Below are positions 54,949 to 64,000 of a DNA stretch of 64,000 nucleotides, piece after piece. The DNA is taken from the NCBI RefSeq assembly GCF_905404315.1, contig NC_066286.1:2983501-3047500 (forward strand). Direction: 5' to 3'. The translations under genes were made by a program, and so were the position numbers. The first letter of the stretch is position 1. Each line of letters opens with the position of its first letter. This stretch comes from Leptidea sinapis (lineage: Eukaryota > Arthropoda > Insecta > Lepidoptera > Pieridae). The notes under the pieces are model-generated. The model worked only from the letters and a program-made list of their open reading frames with translations, made no database searches and was not told the DNA's origin.

Positions 54949-57900
54949 GTGCCCGATCAGAGCTTTTTTTTATGGAAAAGCAGGACAAACGAGCGTACGG
55001 GTCACCTTCTGTTAAGTGATCACTACAGCCCACATAATCTTGCAACACCAAAGTAATCACAAGGCGTTGCCGGCCTTTAAGGAAGGTGAAGGTACCCATG
55101 TCGTATAGTTCCAGAAACACCGCACAAGGAAGTTCATTCCACACTTTGTAGAACGTGGAAGAAAGCTCCTTGAAAACCGCACTGTGGAGGACCGCCACAC
55201 TTCCAGATGTTGGGGATGATATCCTAACTTGTGACGTGTCGTGTAAAGGTGGAATTTGGCAGCAGGAATCAGGTGAAACAGCTCTAGCGTCAACTGTATC
55301 TGGACAAAATTTAATTAGAAAAATCCTTAGATCAAACTTTAGTTAAGCCAGTTGCGAAGCATACGGGAGTCGTTTGGCGGCAAATTTTTTTATTTGCCAT
55401 TTTGGAAGCCATGTAACTGCAGTATAAATTTCAGCTGTTTAAATATTGCGACTTATAAGACGGACGGACAGAGTAGTAGTAGGTTTCCATTCATGTGCAA
55501 AGCATTTTTTTTTAATGAAAATAGGGGAAGAGACGAGCAGAACGTTTAGCTGATGGTAATTGATACACCCTGCCCATTATAATGCAGTGCCACTCAGGAT
55601 TCTTGAAAAACCAAAAAATTCTGAGCGGCACTTCAATTGCCCTCGTCATCTTGAGACGTAAGATGTCAAGTCTCATTTGCTCTATAATTAAACTAGCTAC
55701 GGCGCCCTTCAGACCGAAACAGTAATGTTTACACATTACTGCTTCACGGCAGAAATAGGCATATTACATTACTTAGTTTTTGAGTAATAAAACCTACTTT
55801 CATAACTGGACTAGATTTATTTTTCACCAGTATGGCTGGTGCGTTTTATAACAAGAAAACAATACGAACGCGACATCTCACTGGGAGAGGACAGATCCTC
55901 CCCCCTTGTGGTATTTCATAATTTTTCCAAAACTCCACCGTTTGGAGCTCCAGGGACAATGAGCAATTCCTTATTGTCACGACCATAAGACAGTGGATCC
56001 AGGATATATTAACACGTGTAAACAAATTGCCCACCTGTGGGTTGAAATTAATAACAAAAAATTATTGTGTGGTTTTAAACACGATGCAAGTGATACTTTT
56101 TTTCACAAAAAAAAATGCTTTAGTTATTGAAAAAATAAAACTTATATATACCTTTGTCTGGTGTGAGGTTCGAACCCATTTCCTCTCGGTAACCAGTGCT
56201 TATATTAGACTAGTCGGCCAACCTGACTTGAAAGCAGGAATTGAAATTAATTATTAGACTTATCTTAACTACTCCTAAGCTGGCGGTAATGCGACATGCA
56301 AAAGATGGACGAAAAAAATAGGAGGCAATGTAATAAAAGTTTCAGTTCGGACGCATATCCAGAAAATATGTTTTCCTCAATTTTATAAATACAGAATCGT
56401 CATTCTTAGTTTGGACAACATGGATAATTTTAGAACGACAGCTTTTTCGGTTCCCTAATTAGCATTACTATAGAAATGCCAAAAATAAACTGTAACAAAG
56501 GACATCCCGGAAATTGAAAATATATTAACCTAACCACGTGGCCTAACCATTGAACACTAATACATAAATTACCTAAATATGATTTATCTTTTATATTGAA
56601 CCGGTACTCTTGAGCGGTGTCATTTAGCGCGCAGTAAGTAGAAAATATAGAGTCTTAAAATGCCTCTATCATAACCATAATGCAATTAGGTGACAATGGT
56701 GAGTAACCGTAGTATATCAAAAACACTTTAATTAATCCATCTTATATTTTATACAAAATCATTTTATGTTGCTAGTTTTGTTTTTTCAATTGACGTTTCA
56801 AGACCATTTATATTAGCTTCAGAATACGAACTGTAAACCGAATAAACCGCTTTCCTATTTTATCTCAATAACCTATTGCGCGTGGATTTTTAGTAAAATT
56901 ATTTTTATTAAAACTCATAATGATACACTATATTTTCATTTGTACCTCCAAAAACGCATGCAGTTTGTGTCGATTTTTCATGCATTTAAGATATTGAATT
57001 TTATTATTATTGTGAACTCAAATTTTTTTCTCGTAAAAACAACTTTAAACTCTAAACTATAGAATGAATACAATCAACATATAAATTCAAATTACGAATG
57101 AAAACTATACTTCGTCTGAAGACGAAGGTTTTCAACCAGTGTGTGTTGCCTGTAATGTCTTACGGTACACAGACGTAGTAGCTAACTATGGGCCTTATGA
57201 GAAAGCTCATGGTCGCTCAGAGGGCAATGGAGAGGGCTATGCTTGGAGTTTCCAAGTCCCCGAATGGCGACCACATACCGGAAGACGCAATGTTGGTAGG
57301 TCCCCCGCAAGATGGACCGACGATCTGGTCAAGATCGCCGGAATACGTTAGATGAGGGCAGCGCAGGACCGATCGTCGTGGAAATCTTTGGGGGAGGCCT
57401 TTGTCGAGCAGTGGACGTCTACCGGCTGATGATGATGAATGAAAACTGTACACCACAACCGAGGCACTATTTTTTGTATTATATTTTAATTACCTAATAT
57501 CTATTTTAAACACAAAACACACAGCACCTTTTTTTCACAATTAAACCGAACACAGGTTACGATGAAATTAACAATATAATAATATACAAAATGCACACAC
57601 AAAACCAGGTGCGAGAGAGGCAGATATGAAGCCATCCGTGGAGTCATCGATTTATTTCGCTACAATTCGTTATTAAGCTTGCTTACTTAGCGGCCCTAGC
57701 GATTTTATTTTTCGAAGATCATGTTATAGAACTTTATAGTAACAAATAAAGGACTTTTTCTGTGGTCGTATTACTTTGACTTATAATTTTCTAAGTAAAT
57801 TGCATGAGACGCTGCTTGCTTCGAATATGAATCCGAAGACTGCCTACCGTAAGTGCTTAGTATCCAGGGTAAGGAAATACTTAACGAGTGGGTAGTTCAG

Positions 57901-60900
57901 TATTAAGTTTTTGACGAGGTAGGTACTGCCTAATTGCCTATATGTTGTGCACGCCCCTAGAGTATCAAACATAGTTCAAATGAAAAACCAAATGAAAAAA
58001 GCGGTAGTAATGGATTTTCATTCATTTCCGCCCGCGTATTATTAGTACAATGTAATTGTCCAAATTTCGCCCCATCACATTAATACGAAGGGACTTTTTG
58101 TTAAGTGAGCCGAGGTATAAACAATATTTCAAGTAGAGAGTGCTGGGTTGCAGGTGTACCGCGCAACACATCGACTGCTCCTGCTGGGCGCAGGGGAGTC
58201 GGGCAAGTCCACGATTGTGAAGCAGATGCGTATCCTGCACGTGAACGGGTTCTCCGACAAGGAGAGACGAGAGAAGATCGAGGACATCAAGAAGAACATA
58301 CGGGACGCCATACTTGTGAGTTCTCTTACTAATTATAAATCTATTTTATCCACTCCCATGTTTTTGATCCTCTATTAAAGATTCTAAAATAGTTAACTTA
58401 TTGCCAACATTAAAACACCCAATGCTCTAATAACCATTACATCAACCAAACGAGTGTTGTAATGAAATTCAGTACAACTACAACACTCGTTTGGATGATG
58501 TAATGGTTACTAGGACTGGCTTTTTTAATGTTAGCAGTAAGCTTACTGTTTCAGAATCTTTTATAGAGGATTCATATTATGGGTGTAGATAAAGTCTTCT
58601 AATTTGTTTTGATCTTTGATTTCCTAATTCCCGATACACACTACTAACGACGTCCATACTTTCGGCTTTCGGGTCATTTTGATGCATGTGTACTGCAGAG
58701 TTAGACCACGGGATTCCATGCTAGCGCTAGTCTAAAATCCAAGCCCCCTATTAAAATTCATAGGATATCTTTAATTTCGATAGCTTTTCTAGCGATTTAA
58801 TAAAATATATAATATCTTGTGTACCCGTCACCCGTCCGTTTTAAAATAAGTTTGGCAATGTAGAAAAGTTAAAAGGACTCTATAAGACATTAATTTTTTT
58901 TATATAAAGATGTTCTTTTTTAAAACTTCAAACAAAAATTTAAATGGTGTAGGTACATACTTATATAAGATTTTTTTCAACTATATTATATTATTAACAT
59001 CATTGTATAGAGAATTAAATTTTCTAGACACTTTGGTATATTTGAAAAACAAAAAGTTCCTATAGTTTTTAAACAAACAATAATTACTACAAAATTCACC
59101 ATAATATTATAACTGCGCTCGATAGCTCCTCTATAAGAAACGAAATTGCATTTTTGTTTTGCCTTATGGATCCTCTTAAGAGATGGTAAATATGCATTCA
59201 GTTTGTTTCGCTTTGCATAAATTTTACTCTCATTAGTACGTTTTATCACTCACGTGAGAAATAATAGTTTAACAAATAAAATGTATAGATTATGTTGTTT
59301 GGTAGGTATCTATATACTCTATACAATACAATGTTAATGTTGTTAAAAATGTTAATTTCAACAAAGACATAAAACAAACCACTCACGTTACTAAAATGTT
59401 TCATGATTTATTGTTTCATAATAATTGTTTTGTACTGGAAAATAACATTTACAATTACAATTATTACATACTAGTATCTCCTGCTCGTGTATGCATGCCT
59501 AGTGAACAAACCTCATTTTAATGTAACTCTATGGGAAATGTTTGAACCTAAATAGCTTTTCATCCCGCCCACCAAAAAACCCAAACAATTTTAAGTTTCT
59601 CATCAAGACCTTTCCAACCTTTTTTACTATGGGGGCCCACTTTTCGTTGCTGAGATATAAAATTTCTAACGTCGTCTTTGTCGCTTTATAGTTAATGATT
59701 GGACGTACTCACACACTAGTGACATAATATACGTGTGCAAATTAATGAAAGTATATCTATATAACCTATCACATTGTGCAATGTACGAACGCACACAATA
59801 ACAAGTTGTCTTAAATTGGCGCGAAAATGGTAGACACAAGGAATATTCATGTAAGAATGAGAGACCGTTCCACATTCAAACGTAACATTATTGTTTTGTT
59901 TTTTTAAATAGTAACAGCAGTTGTGGCGGACTAAGTACAAACACTCATGGTAATAGCACGACATTTTTAAAGAGCCGGCAACGCTCTTGTGATTCCTGTG
60001 CTGACCCGTACGCTTGTTTGTCCTCTCTTATATAAAACAAAATAGCAGAACATAGCTACGCGGCAGGCGTAGCAGTGGAAGCGAAGAAAGACCCGCCATC
60101 CAGTGCAAATGACACAAACCAACATAGTTTCGTAAAAATAAGTTATGACAAGCGTTTTTTGCCCTTGACTTCTGTCATTGCGGATAGCAATTTTTCATCA
60201 GGTGAGCTCTACCGCCCGTCCCCTCATCACTCTATGATCTCGCATCCTCATTTCGCGATGTGTGAGCTGTCTATCGAACGCATTCTGGGGTAAGGAACTT
60301 TAAGTTGTCACTTTGTGACAAGATGTTAAATGCCCCAGTCAAACCGTCTAGACATCTCTGGAGGATAATGTATACCAGCCAAATCAGTTAATCCTTAAGC
60401 AATAGGATAAACCAGTACAGACTTGGCTAAACTAGTTCCTCCTATCGGCCTTTGGATAAACCCGTTTAGCCTAGGCGGAACTAGTTGAGCGTAACATCGC
60501 TAAGTACACCCACGTATAAACTGGTTTGGCCTAGTCCATACTAGTTCTGCCTCGTCTTCTAAATATATATATATATATTTATTTGTATTTGATTTCAGAC
60601 AATAACAGGAGCAATGAGCACCTTGACCCCGCCCATACCACTCGAGAAGTCGGAGAACAAAGCGCGCGTCGACTATATACAAGTATGTAAATCACTGAAG
60701 CTTATTTTTTGAAGTGAAACTTCTTTGCGCGCATAAGGGTAAATTTTTTATGAATGAAACGCAATAAAGTGACACGAAAATGTGAGACTTGGCCAAGAAG
60801 AGTGAGAGAGAGATTGAGACCGATTGATAGAGAGGGTGAACGTAGAAAGAAGCACATAGTTTTTATTGAAGAACACAATTTGGCACTTGTGTTATAAGTT

Positions 60901-63317
60901 GCAAAAGTAATATTTTGACTTTTGTGGGCAGTATTTTTTATTTAACATGCGGTGCCCGAGACCAAATATGTTGGCTTCCAGTGACACACACTATCACACT
61001 AGGAGATTAATAGTAGGATAATTACCTACTTGTCCTTTTCTTAAAATATTATTTGCATTATATTACTAACTAAAACAGCCTAGCTAGACTGAAAAACTTT
61101 GACAAAAAAACCTGAATGCACATTACATATAACTTTGTATTCTGTCCATCTAATCCCATAAAAAATCTTAATAATCTCCAGGATGTGGCTTCACAACCTG
61201 ACTTCGACTACCCAGCAGAGTTCTACGAGCATACGGAGGAACTGTGGAAAGACCACGGGGTTCAGCGGACGTACGAGAGAAGCAATGAGTACCAGCTCAT
61301 TGATTGCGCGAAATAGTATGTTAACAAAATGTTATAGAATAAAGTCCAAATCTTTGAATCGCATTAATTATCACGGTAGTGTCTGAATTCCAGCATCGCA
61401 TCACACGCCACAAACTTAAATATCATCATCATATTTGGATGTGTATCGTTTCTCCACTGCGCAGTTTTCAAGTCTCTTTTAACCACATAAACCAAACTAT
61501 GGCAACAAATTCCTTGAGCGGTGTTCGCAGGGCAATACAAAATTGGTACCATTAAAAAAGTGTGAACAATACTACTGTGATTCCACTGGTGTTGCAAGAG
61601 AGTATGTCCGGCGGTGATCACCTAATATAAAGCTACCTGTTCGCTCCCTTATTTCCTATCCCATAGAAAAAGCAAAAAGTAATGGTAAGATCCTCAGAAA
61701 AGAGCAAAAAATCAATATTATTAACTGTGTCAATTAAAATTGATAATAAAGTTACGGCACTTAATCCACTAAGGTCATATTTAAGTGATAGAATTCAAAA
61801 AGTGCGTATAACCGGAAGTAAATCTTCTGGCGCACCGTTATTTATGGGCGTGCCGCAAGGCTAGATATTGGGGCCTTTGCTTTTTCTTGTAGTCTTATAT
61901 AAACAACCTTCAATACGTCACAGAAGATCTTTGTGAGGTAGTGCTATTTGCCGACGACACTTCATTGATTTTTAAATTTATCCGACAAAAAGAAAATTAC
62001 ATAAATTTTGCTTTGCATAAATTTAAACCACATATATAAATTTGCCTTATGCAAAAAGGATACTACTAAATCGAGAATTGTTTGAATGATAAAAATATTT
62101 GGACATGCCAATGATAATCTACTCATCTACATTTATATTTGTAATATTTATTTTTAAGTGTTTTCTTTTTTTTTAAGTATGATTTGCAATAGAATTTCTT
62201 TGAAATTTACTTGCAGTAAAGAGTTTGAATTTGCTCTAGCTTCCACTAAATTGATTATATATGCAAATTACTACTGCCACATTTGGTTTTCGAAATCAAT
62301 ATTATATTTTTTAGCATTGCGTTTAACAGAATAACAAAGAGATCCAACATGTGAATATGATCTCCTTGCTTCTAATGTTAATATTCTTAATTTATTACAA
62401 TGTCTCGGCAGCTTCCTAGACAAGGTTCACATCATAAAGCAGCCGGACTACACGCCCACGGAGCAGGATATTCTGCGTTGTCGTGTGCTCACCTCCGGGA
62501 TTTTCGAGACGCAGTTTGTCGTCGACAAAGTTAATTTCCAGTAAGTATCAACTGCAGCTGTGACAGTCTGTGAAATGTGAATTTTAACGTAGGATGCCGG
62601 CTAGATAGATAGCATACAATAGCGGCGCGTTTTTAACTGACTAGCAGTAGTGTGCAAGCACTGGTTGTGAAATTACTGGGCACTGTCTCTTGACATCTCA
62701 AAATGTTATCTATAGGTTACGAGTGCAATTGCTTTTGTCGCGGCTCGGAGGACCAAATTTATGTATATTTTAGTCATCTTCATCAGAGGGGTGGGTAGGG
62801 ATTAAGGACATTTGTCTTGATTTACTCCTTGGTTACCATCAGTATAAAAGCTCATTTATTTTTGCCTCTTTTAACTACACTCTTTTTCATGCTATGATTT
62901 AATCGTGCAATGTATATACACCTAGGTTGGCCATGAGTATACATTTAAAAGCATTTTAGAGTAGGATCTCAAGAAATTTCGGGTGAGACATTGAAAGATG
63001 TTCTACTGCTCATCCAGAGACCAGAAGAAATTGTTGGGCGTACTGAAATCGCGTGCTTAGATGCACCAATAAGAGACCTTGATTATCTCTATCTACCTCT
63101 TTGCGAGACATATGTTTCAATAATTGTAATATGGCAGCATGTTCGACGTGGGCGGTCAACGCGACGAGCGTCGCAAGTGGATCCAGTGCTTCAACGACGT
63201 GACGGCCATCATCTTCGTGACGGCGTGCTCGTCCTACAATATGGTGCTGCGAGAGGACCCCACGCAGAACCGGCTGCGGGAGTCGCTCGACCTCTTCAAG
63301 AGTATATGGAACAACAG
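54844..63317 (+). CDS. Galphas: G protein alpha-s subunit, first six coding exons (3' partial)
   Basis: Stimulatory heterotrimeric G-protein alpha subunit: a GTPase at the inner plasma membrane that couples receptors to adenylyl cyclase. Coding exons: 54844-54948, 58154-58315, 60599-60682, 61182-61315, 62412-62540, 63138-63317; 264 codons plus two bases of about 380. Seen: MGCFGSPG lipidation-type N-terminus; P-loop GAGESGKST (residues 47-55); helical domain with YPAEFYEHTEELWKDHG; switch I RCRVLTSG with the catalytic Arg (residue 186; human Arg201); switch II DVGGQRDERRKW with the catalytic Gln (residue 212; human Gln227); then FNDVTAIIFVTACSSYN. The NKQD and TCA guanine-binding motifs and the receptor-contacting C-terminus lie beyond the right edge. 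The first exon starts at acceptor 54824, so a 5' UTR exon lies upstream. Near identity to the fly protein makes the call secure. Confidence 0.97.
54964..55290 (-). repeat. 5'-truncated LINE tail (family of 13556-13920), minus strand
   Basis: Poly(T) at 54964-54971 is its poly(A). The minus strand reads STVRFSRSFLPRSTKCGMNF and, in another frame, WNELPCAVF. It sits in G-alpha-s intron 1, antisense, 15 bp after the donor. Confidence 0.75.
55505..55760 (-). repeat. SINE family 1, minus strand, in G-alpha-s intron 1
   Basis: Poly(T) at 55505-55513, 'aatgaaaataggggaagaga', the inverse core at 55600-55720 and 'tacattactgcttcacggca' at the end. Confidence 0.75.
56140..56345 (-). repeat. tRNA-derived SINE family 3, minus strand, in G-alpha-s intron 1
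   Basis: The minus strand reads tRNA-like 'caggttggccgactagtcta' (A-box region) and 'gggttcgaacctc' (B box, complement of about 56165-56177). The plus-strand right end is 'gcaatgtaataaaagtttca'. A related copy lies at 19968-20185. Confidence 0.6.
57125..57450 (+). pseudogene. LINE remnant: endonuclease-reverse transcriptase C-terminus
   Basis: The frame from 57139 reads PVC/MCVACNVLRYTDVV..., then WRPHTGRRNVGRSPARWTDD and LVKIAGIR, a stop, and RAAQDRSSWKSLGEAFVEQW; the RSPARWTDD..K.AG motif is typical of lepidopteran endonuclease-reverse transcriptases. One in-frame stop (TAG at about 57349) and the missing RT core make it dead. It lies in G-alpha-s intron 1, same strand. Confidence 0.7.
58154..58315 (+). 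CDS. Galphas: G-alpha-s coding exon 2 (P-loop)
   Basis: Encodes residues 36-89, VYRATHRLLLLGAGESGKST then IVKQMRILHVNGFSDKERRE and KIEDIKKNIRDAIL. It holds the phosphate-binding P-loop with Lys53 and Ser54. Acceptor 'gggttgcag', donor GTGAGT, phase 0 at both ends. Confidence 0.96.
58369..58569. repeat. 201-bp imperfect palindrome in G-alpha-s intron 2
   Basis: The outer ends CCTCTATTAAAGATTC and GAATCTTTTATAGAGG pair. Pairing continues with few mismatches through 'ccattacatca' / 'tgatgtaatgg' and CCAAACGAGTGTTGTA / TACAACACTCGTTTGG to a small loop near 58462-58480. The arms are about 90-98 bp. Probably a fold-back MITE; it starts 54 bp after exon 2. Confidence 0.8.
59973..60032 (+). repeat. 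Internally deleted LINE tail (family of 13556-13920)
   Basis: 'agccggcaacgctcttgtga' then 'gacccgtacgcttgtttgtc' are the inverse of the plus-strand wording at 34979-35080, so the LINE sense is plus here. Confidence 0.5.
60330..60550. repeat. Degenerate repeat of actagtt / ggataaacc motifs
   Basis: Repeats variants of 'aaactagttcctcc', 'ggataaaccagt', 'ggcggaactagtt' and 'gtataaactggtttggccta' in both orientations. No coding frame; origin unknown. It ends just before G-alpha-s exon 3. Confidence 0.4.
60599..60682 (+). CDS. Galphas: G-alpha-s coding exon 3
   Basis: 84 bp, phase 0. Encodes residues 90-117, TITGAMSTLTPPIPLEKSEN then KARVDYIQ, at the entry to the helical domain. This region varies by alternative splicing in vertebrate Gs. 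Acceptor 'gatttcag', donor GTATGT. Confidence 0.93.
61182..61315 (+). CDS. Galphas: G-alpha-s coding exon 4
   Basis: Encodes residues 118-161 plus two bases, DVASQPDFDYPAEFYEHTEE then LWKDHGVQRTYERSNEYQLI and DCAK; helical domain. The apparent TAG at 61314-61316 spans the donor (AAATA|GTATGT) and is spliced away. Confidence 0.95.
61380..61668 (+). repeat. LINE tail (family of 13556-13920), plus strand
   Basis: The minus strand reads the familiar antisense phrase YCPANTAQGICCHS; on the plus strand this is the RT C-terminus/3' UTR, ending 'ctcccttatttcctatccca' with an A-rich tail near 61665. In G-alpha-s intron 4. Confidence 0.55.
61680..62000 (+). pseudogene. LINE fragment: central reverse transcriptase domain
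   Basis: Reads LRSYLSDRIQKVRITGSKSS, then FMGVPQG, a stop at 61862-61864, ILGPLLF and, after a frameshift, LFADDTSLIF: RT blocks with the catalytic ADD. Unlike most LINE pieces here it is an internal fragment lacking the 3' end. In G-alpha-s intron 4. Confidence 0.7.
62412..62540 (+). CDS. Galphas: G-alpha-s coding exon 5 (switch I)
   Basis: Encodes the end of codon 162 to codon 204 plus two bases: FLDKVHIIKQPDYTPTEQDI, then LRCRVLTSGIFETQFVVDKV and NF. It contains Arg186 and Thr189 of switch I. Acceptor 'gtctcggcag', donor GTAAGT. The FETQFVVDKV stretch differs from the usual FET(R/K)FQVDKV. Confidence 0.95.
62585..62770 (+). repeat. SINE family 1, strongly decayed
   Basis: 'aggatgccggctagatagat', 'gtgaaattactgggcactgt' and 'ggttacgagtgcaattgctt' are recognisable; the rest is diverged. 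In G-alpha-s intron 5. Confidence 0.5.
63138..63317 (+). CDS. Galphas: G-alpha-s coding exon 6 (switch II)
   Basis: Completes His205 and encodes residues 206-264 plus two bases: MFDVGGQRDERRKWIQCFND, then VTAIIFVTACSSYNMVLRED and PTQNRLRESLDLFKSIWNN. It includes the catalytic Gln212. Acceptor 'aatatggcag', donor CAG|GTACAT. The exon is markedly GC-richer than the flanking introns. Later exons are outside the window. Confidence 0.96.
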
Positions 63318-63336
63318 GTACATACAGTTAGATTAG

Positions 63337-63614
63337 TTAGTGATCCGAGTGGTTAGCGATCCTACCTACTAAGCTAAAGGTCCCGGGTTCGAATCCCGGT
63401 AGGTGCAAGCATTTATATGATGAATATGGATGTTTGTTTCCGTGTCATGGATGTTTAAATGTATGTTTATATGAATTTATGTATGTTTAAGTAAGTATAT
63501 TGTATTAAATATAATATCATTGTCTTGTAACCCATAACACAGGCTATATATGCTTAACTTGGGGCAAGATAATTTGTGTGAAAAGTGTGTCAATATTATT
63601 ATTATTATTATTAT
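63337..63614 (+). repeat. tRNA-derived SINE family 2
   Basis: The best copy: A-box-like GTGGTTAGCGATCC (63349-63362), B box GGTTCGAATCC (63386-63396), body 'cttggggcaagataatttgt', ending in (ATT)n at 63594-63613. Starts 20 bp after G-alpha-s exon 6. Confidence 0.82.
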
Positions 63615-63907
63615 ACACACACATGCTAGCTTAACACCGAGACAATACATCAAGCCACATTTTAGGGATGTATAAGGCGTTAACTATATCTTTTTTTGCT
63701 TTTGTTGCTCGAAGTGTAGAAATTCCAGTACTCTGTGAACGGCTCGATCGATTAAAGTCATCAGTAAGTTGACATGCGAATTTGACGACGTAATTTTATA
63801 ATTATCTGTCCTGTAACTAATGGTTATTATTTAATAACGGTAATTTAACCGTTACTTAAGAATTCTTGTCAAAGCAAAGTATTCGATATAAGTTTTTATA
63901 TTATTTA

Positions 63908-64000
63908 ACAGTGGGCAGGCTGCTTTGCTCAGGATGCCGGCTAGGTACTACACTGGCGTCTACTTTGTCGTCAACCTGTTATGTGTAAACATTATTGTGT
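63908..64000 (+). repeat. SINE family 1 head, cut by the window edge
   Basis: 'ctttgctcaggatgccggct' then 'gtaaacattattgtgt' match the family head (compare 20760-20830 and the inverse at 50985-51040). Confidence 0.6.

Noticed and set aside
61311..61316. Premature stop in G-alpha-s
   Set aside because: The TAG spans the exon 4 donor AAATA|GTATGT; splicing to 62412 restores Tyr-Phe-Leu-Asp.
63337..63405. tRNA gene
   Set aside because: A- and B-box-like sequences are present, but no acceptor stem closes and the unit continues into a repeat body with an (ATT)n tail shared with 42795 and 48925; it is a SINE.
1..64000. CRISPR array, rRNA genes, bacterial operon or integrated virus
   Set aside because: No regularly spaced repeats, no rRNA-like sequence, no Shine-Dalgarno-led gene clusters and no capsid, envelope or polymerase genes beyond non-LTR retrotransposon remnants.

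Overview
The window is nuclear DNA from an insect, almost certainly a moth or butterfly (Lepidoptera). It is strongly AT-rich. Genes are split into small exons with GT-AG introns. It is packed with decayed elements typical of lepidopteran genomes: mariner, Helitron-like elements ending in CAGCTAGT, tRNA-derived SINEs, 5'-truncated LINE tails and fold-back MITEs. There are no operons, CRISPR arrays or rRNA genes. The species cannot be fixed from the sequence.

Four host genes can be supported. (1) On the minus strand at the left edge is the first coding exon (286-477) of a secreted trypsin/chymotrypsin-like serine protease; the rest lies outside. (2) On the plus strand, 5757-12756, is a complete five-exon gene for MRGBP (Eaf7 family, NuA4/TIP60 histone acetyltransferase complex), 244 codons, with every internal junction in phase 1. 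(3) On the minus strand, 30698-20304, is a complete six-exon gene for origin recognition complex subunit 6 (Orc6), 305 codons, with an unusual tail rich in CDK-type S/T-P-x-K/R sites. MRGBP and Orc6 face each other tail to tail. (4) On the plus strand, 54844-63317, are the first six coding exons of the stimulatory G-protein alpha subunit (G-alpha-s), 264 codons plus two bases; the C-terminal third is beyond the right edge. A GC-rich candidate leader exon ending at 34234 could belong to it.

Layout: 1-5700 protease start, a PIF/Harbinger-like MITE (2346-2820), RNase-H LINE remnants and short tandem repeats. 5757-12756 MRGBP, with a dead mariner in intron 2. 13000-20300 a GC-rich spot, LINE and SINE tails and a near-full but broken non-LTR retrotransposon (16194-19340). 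20304-30698 Orc6, introns filled with Helitron, SINE and LINE pieces. 30700-54800 a long gene-poor, transposon-rich stretch. 54825-64000 G-alpha-s, whose introns carry LINE tails, SINEs and a 200-bp fold-back.

I found no complete new biological system. The best leads are: a 5-bp-phased array of heat-shock-element-like pentamers inside a Helitron-like element (40606-40759); the serine/threonine-proline tail of Orc6; a possible in-frame N-terminal extension of G-alpha-s; LINE and SINE insertions within about 20 bp of two G-alpha-s splice donors; and several perfect hairpins that look like template-switch scars. All positions and translations were worked out by eye; family names for repeats are judgements from motifs, not database matches.
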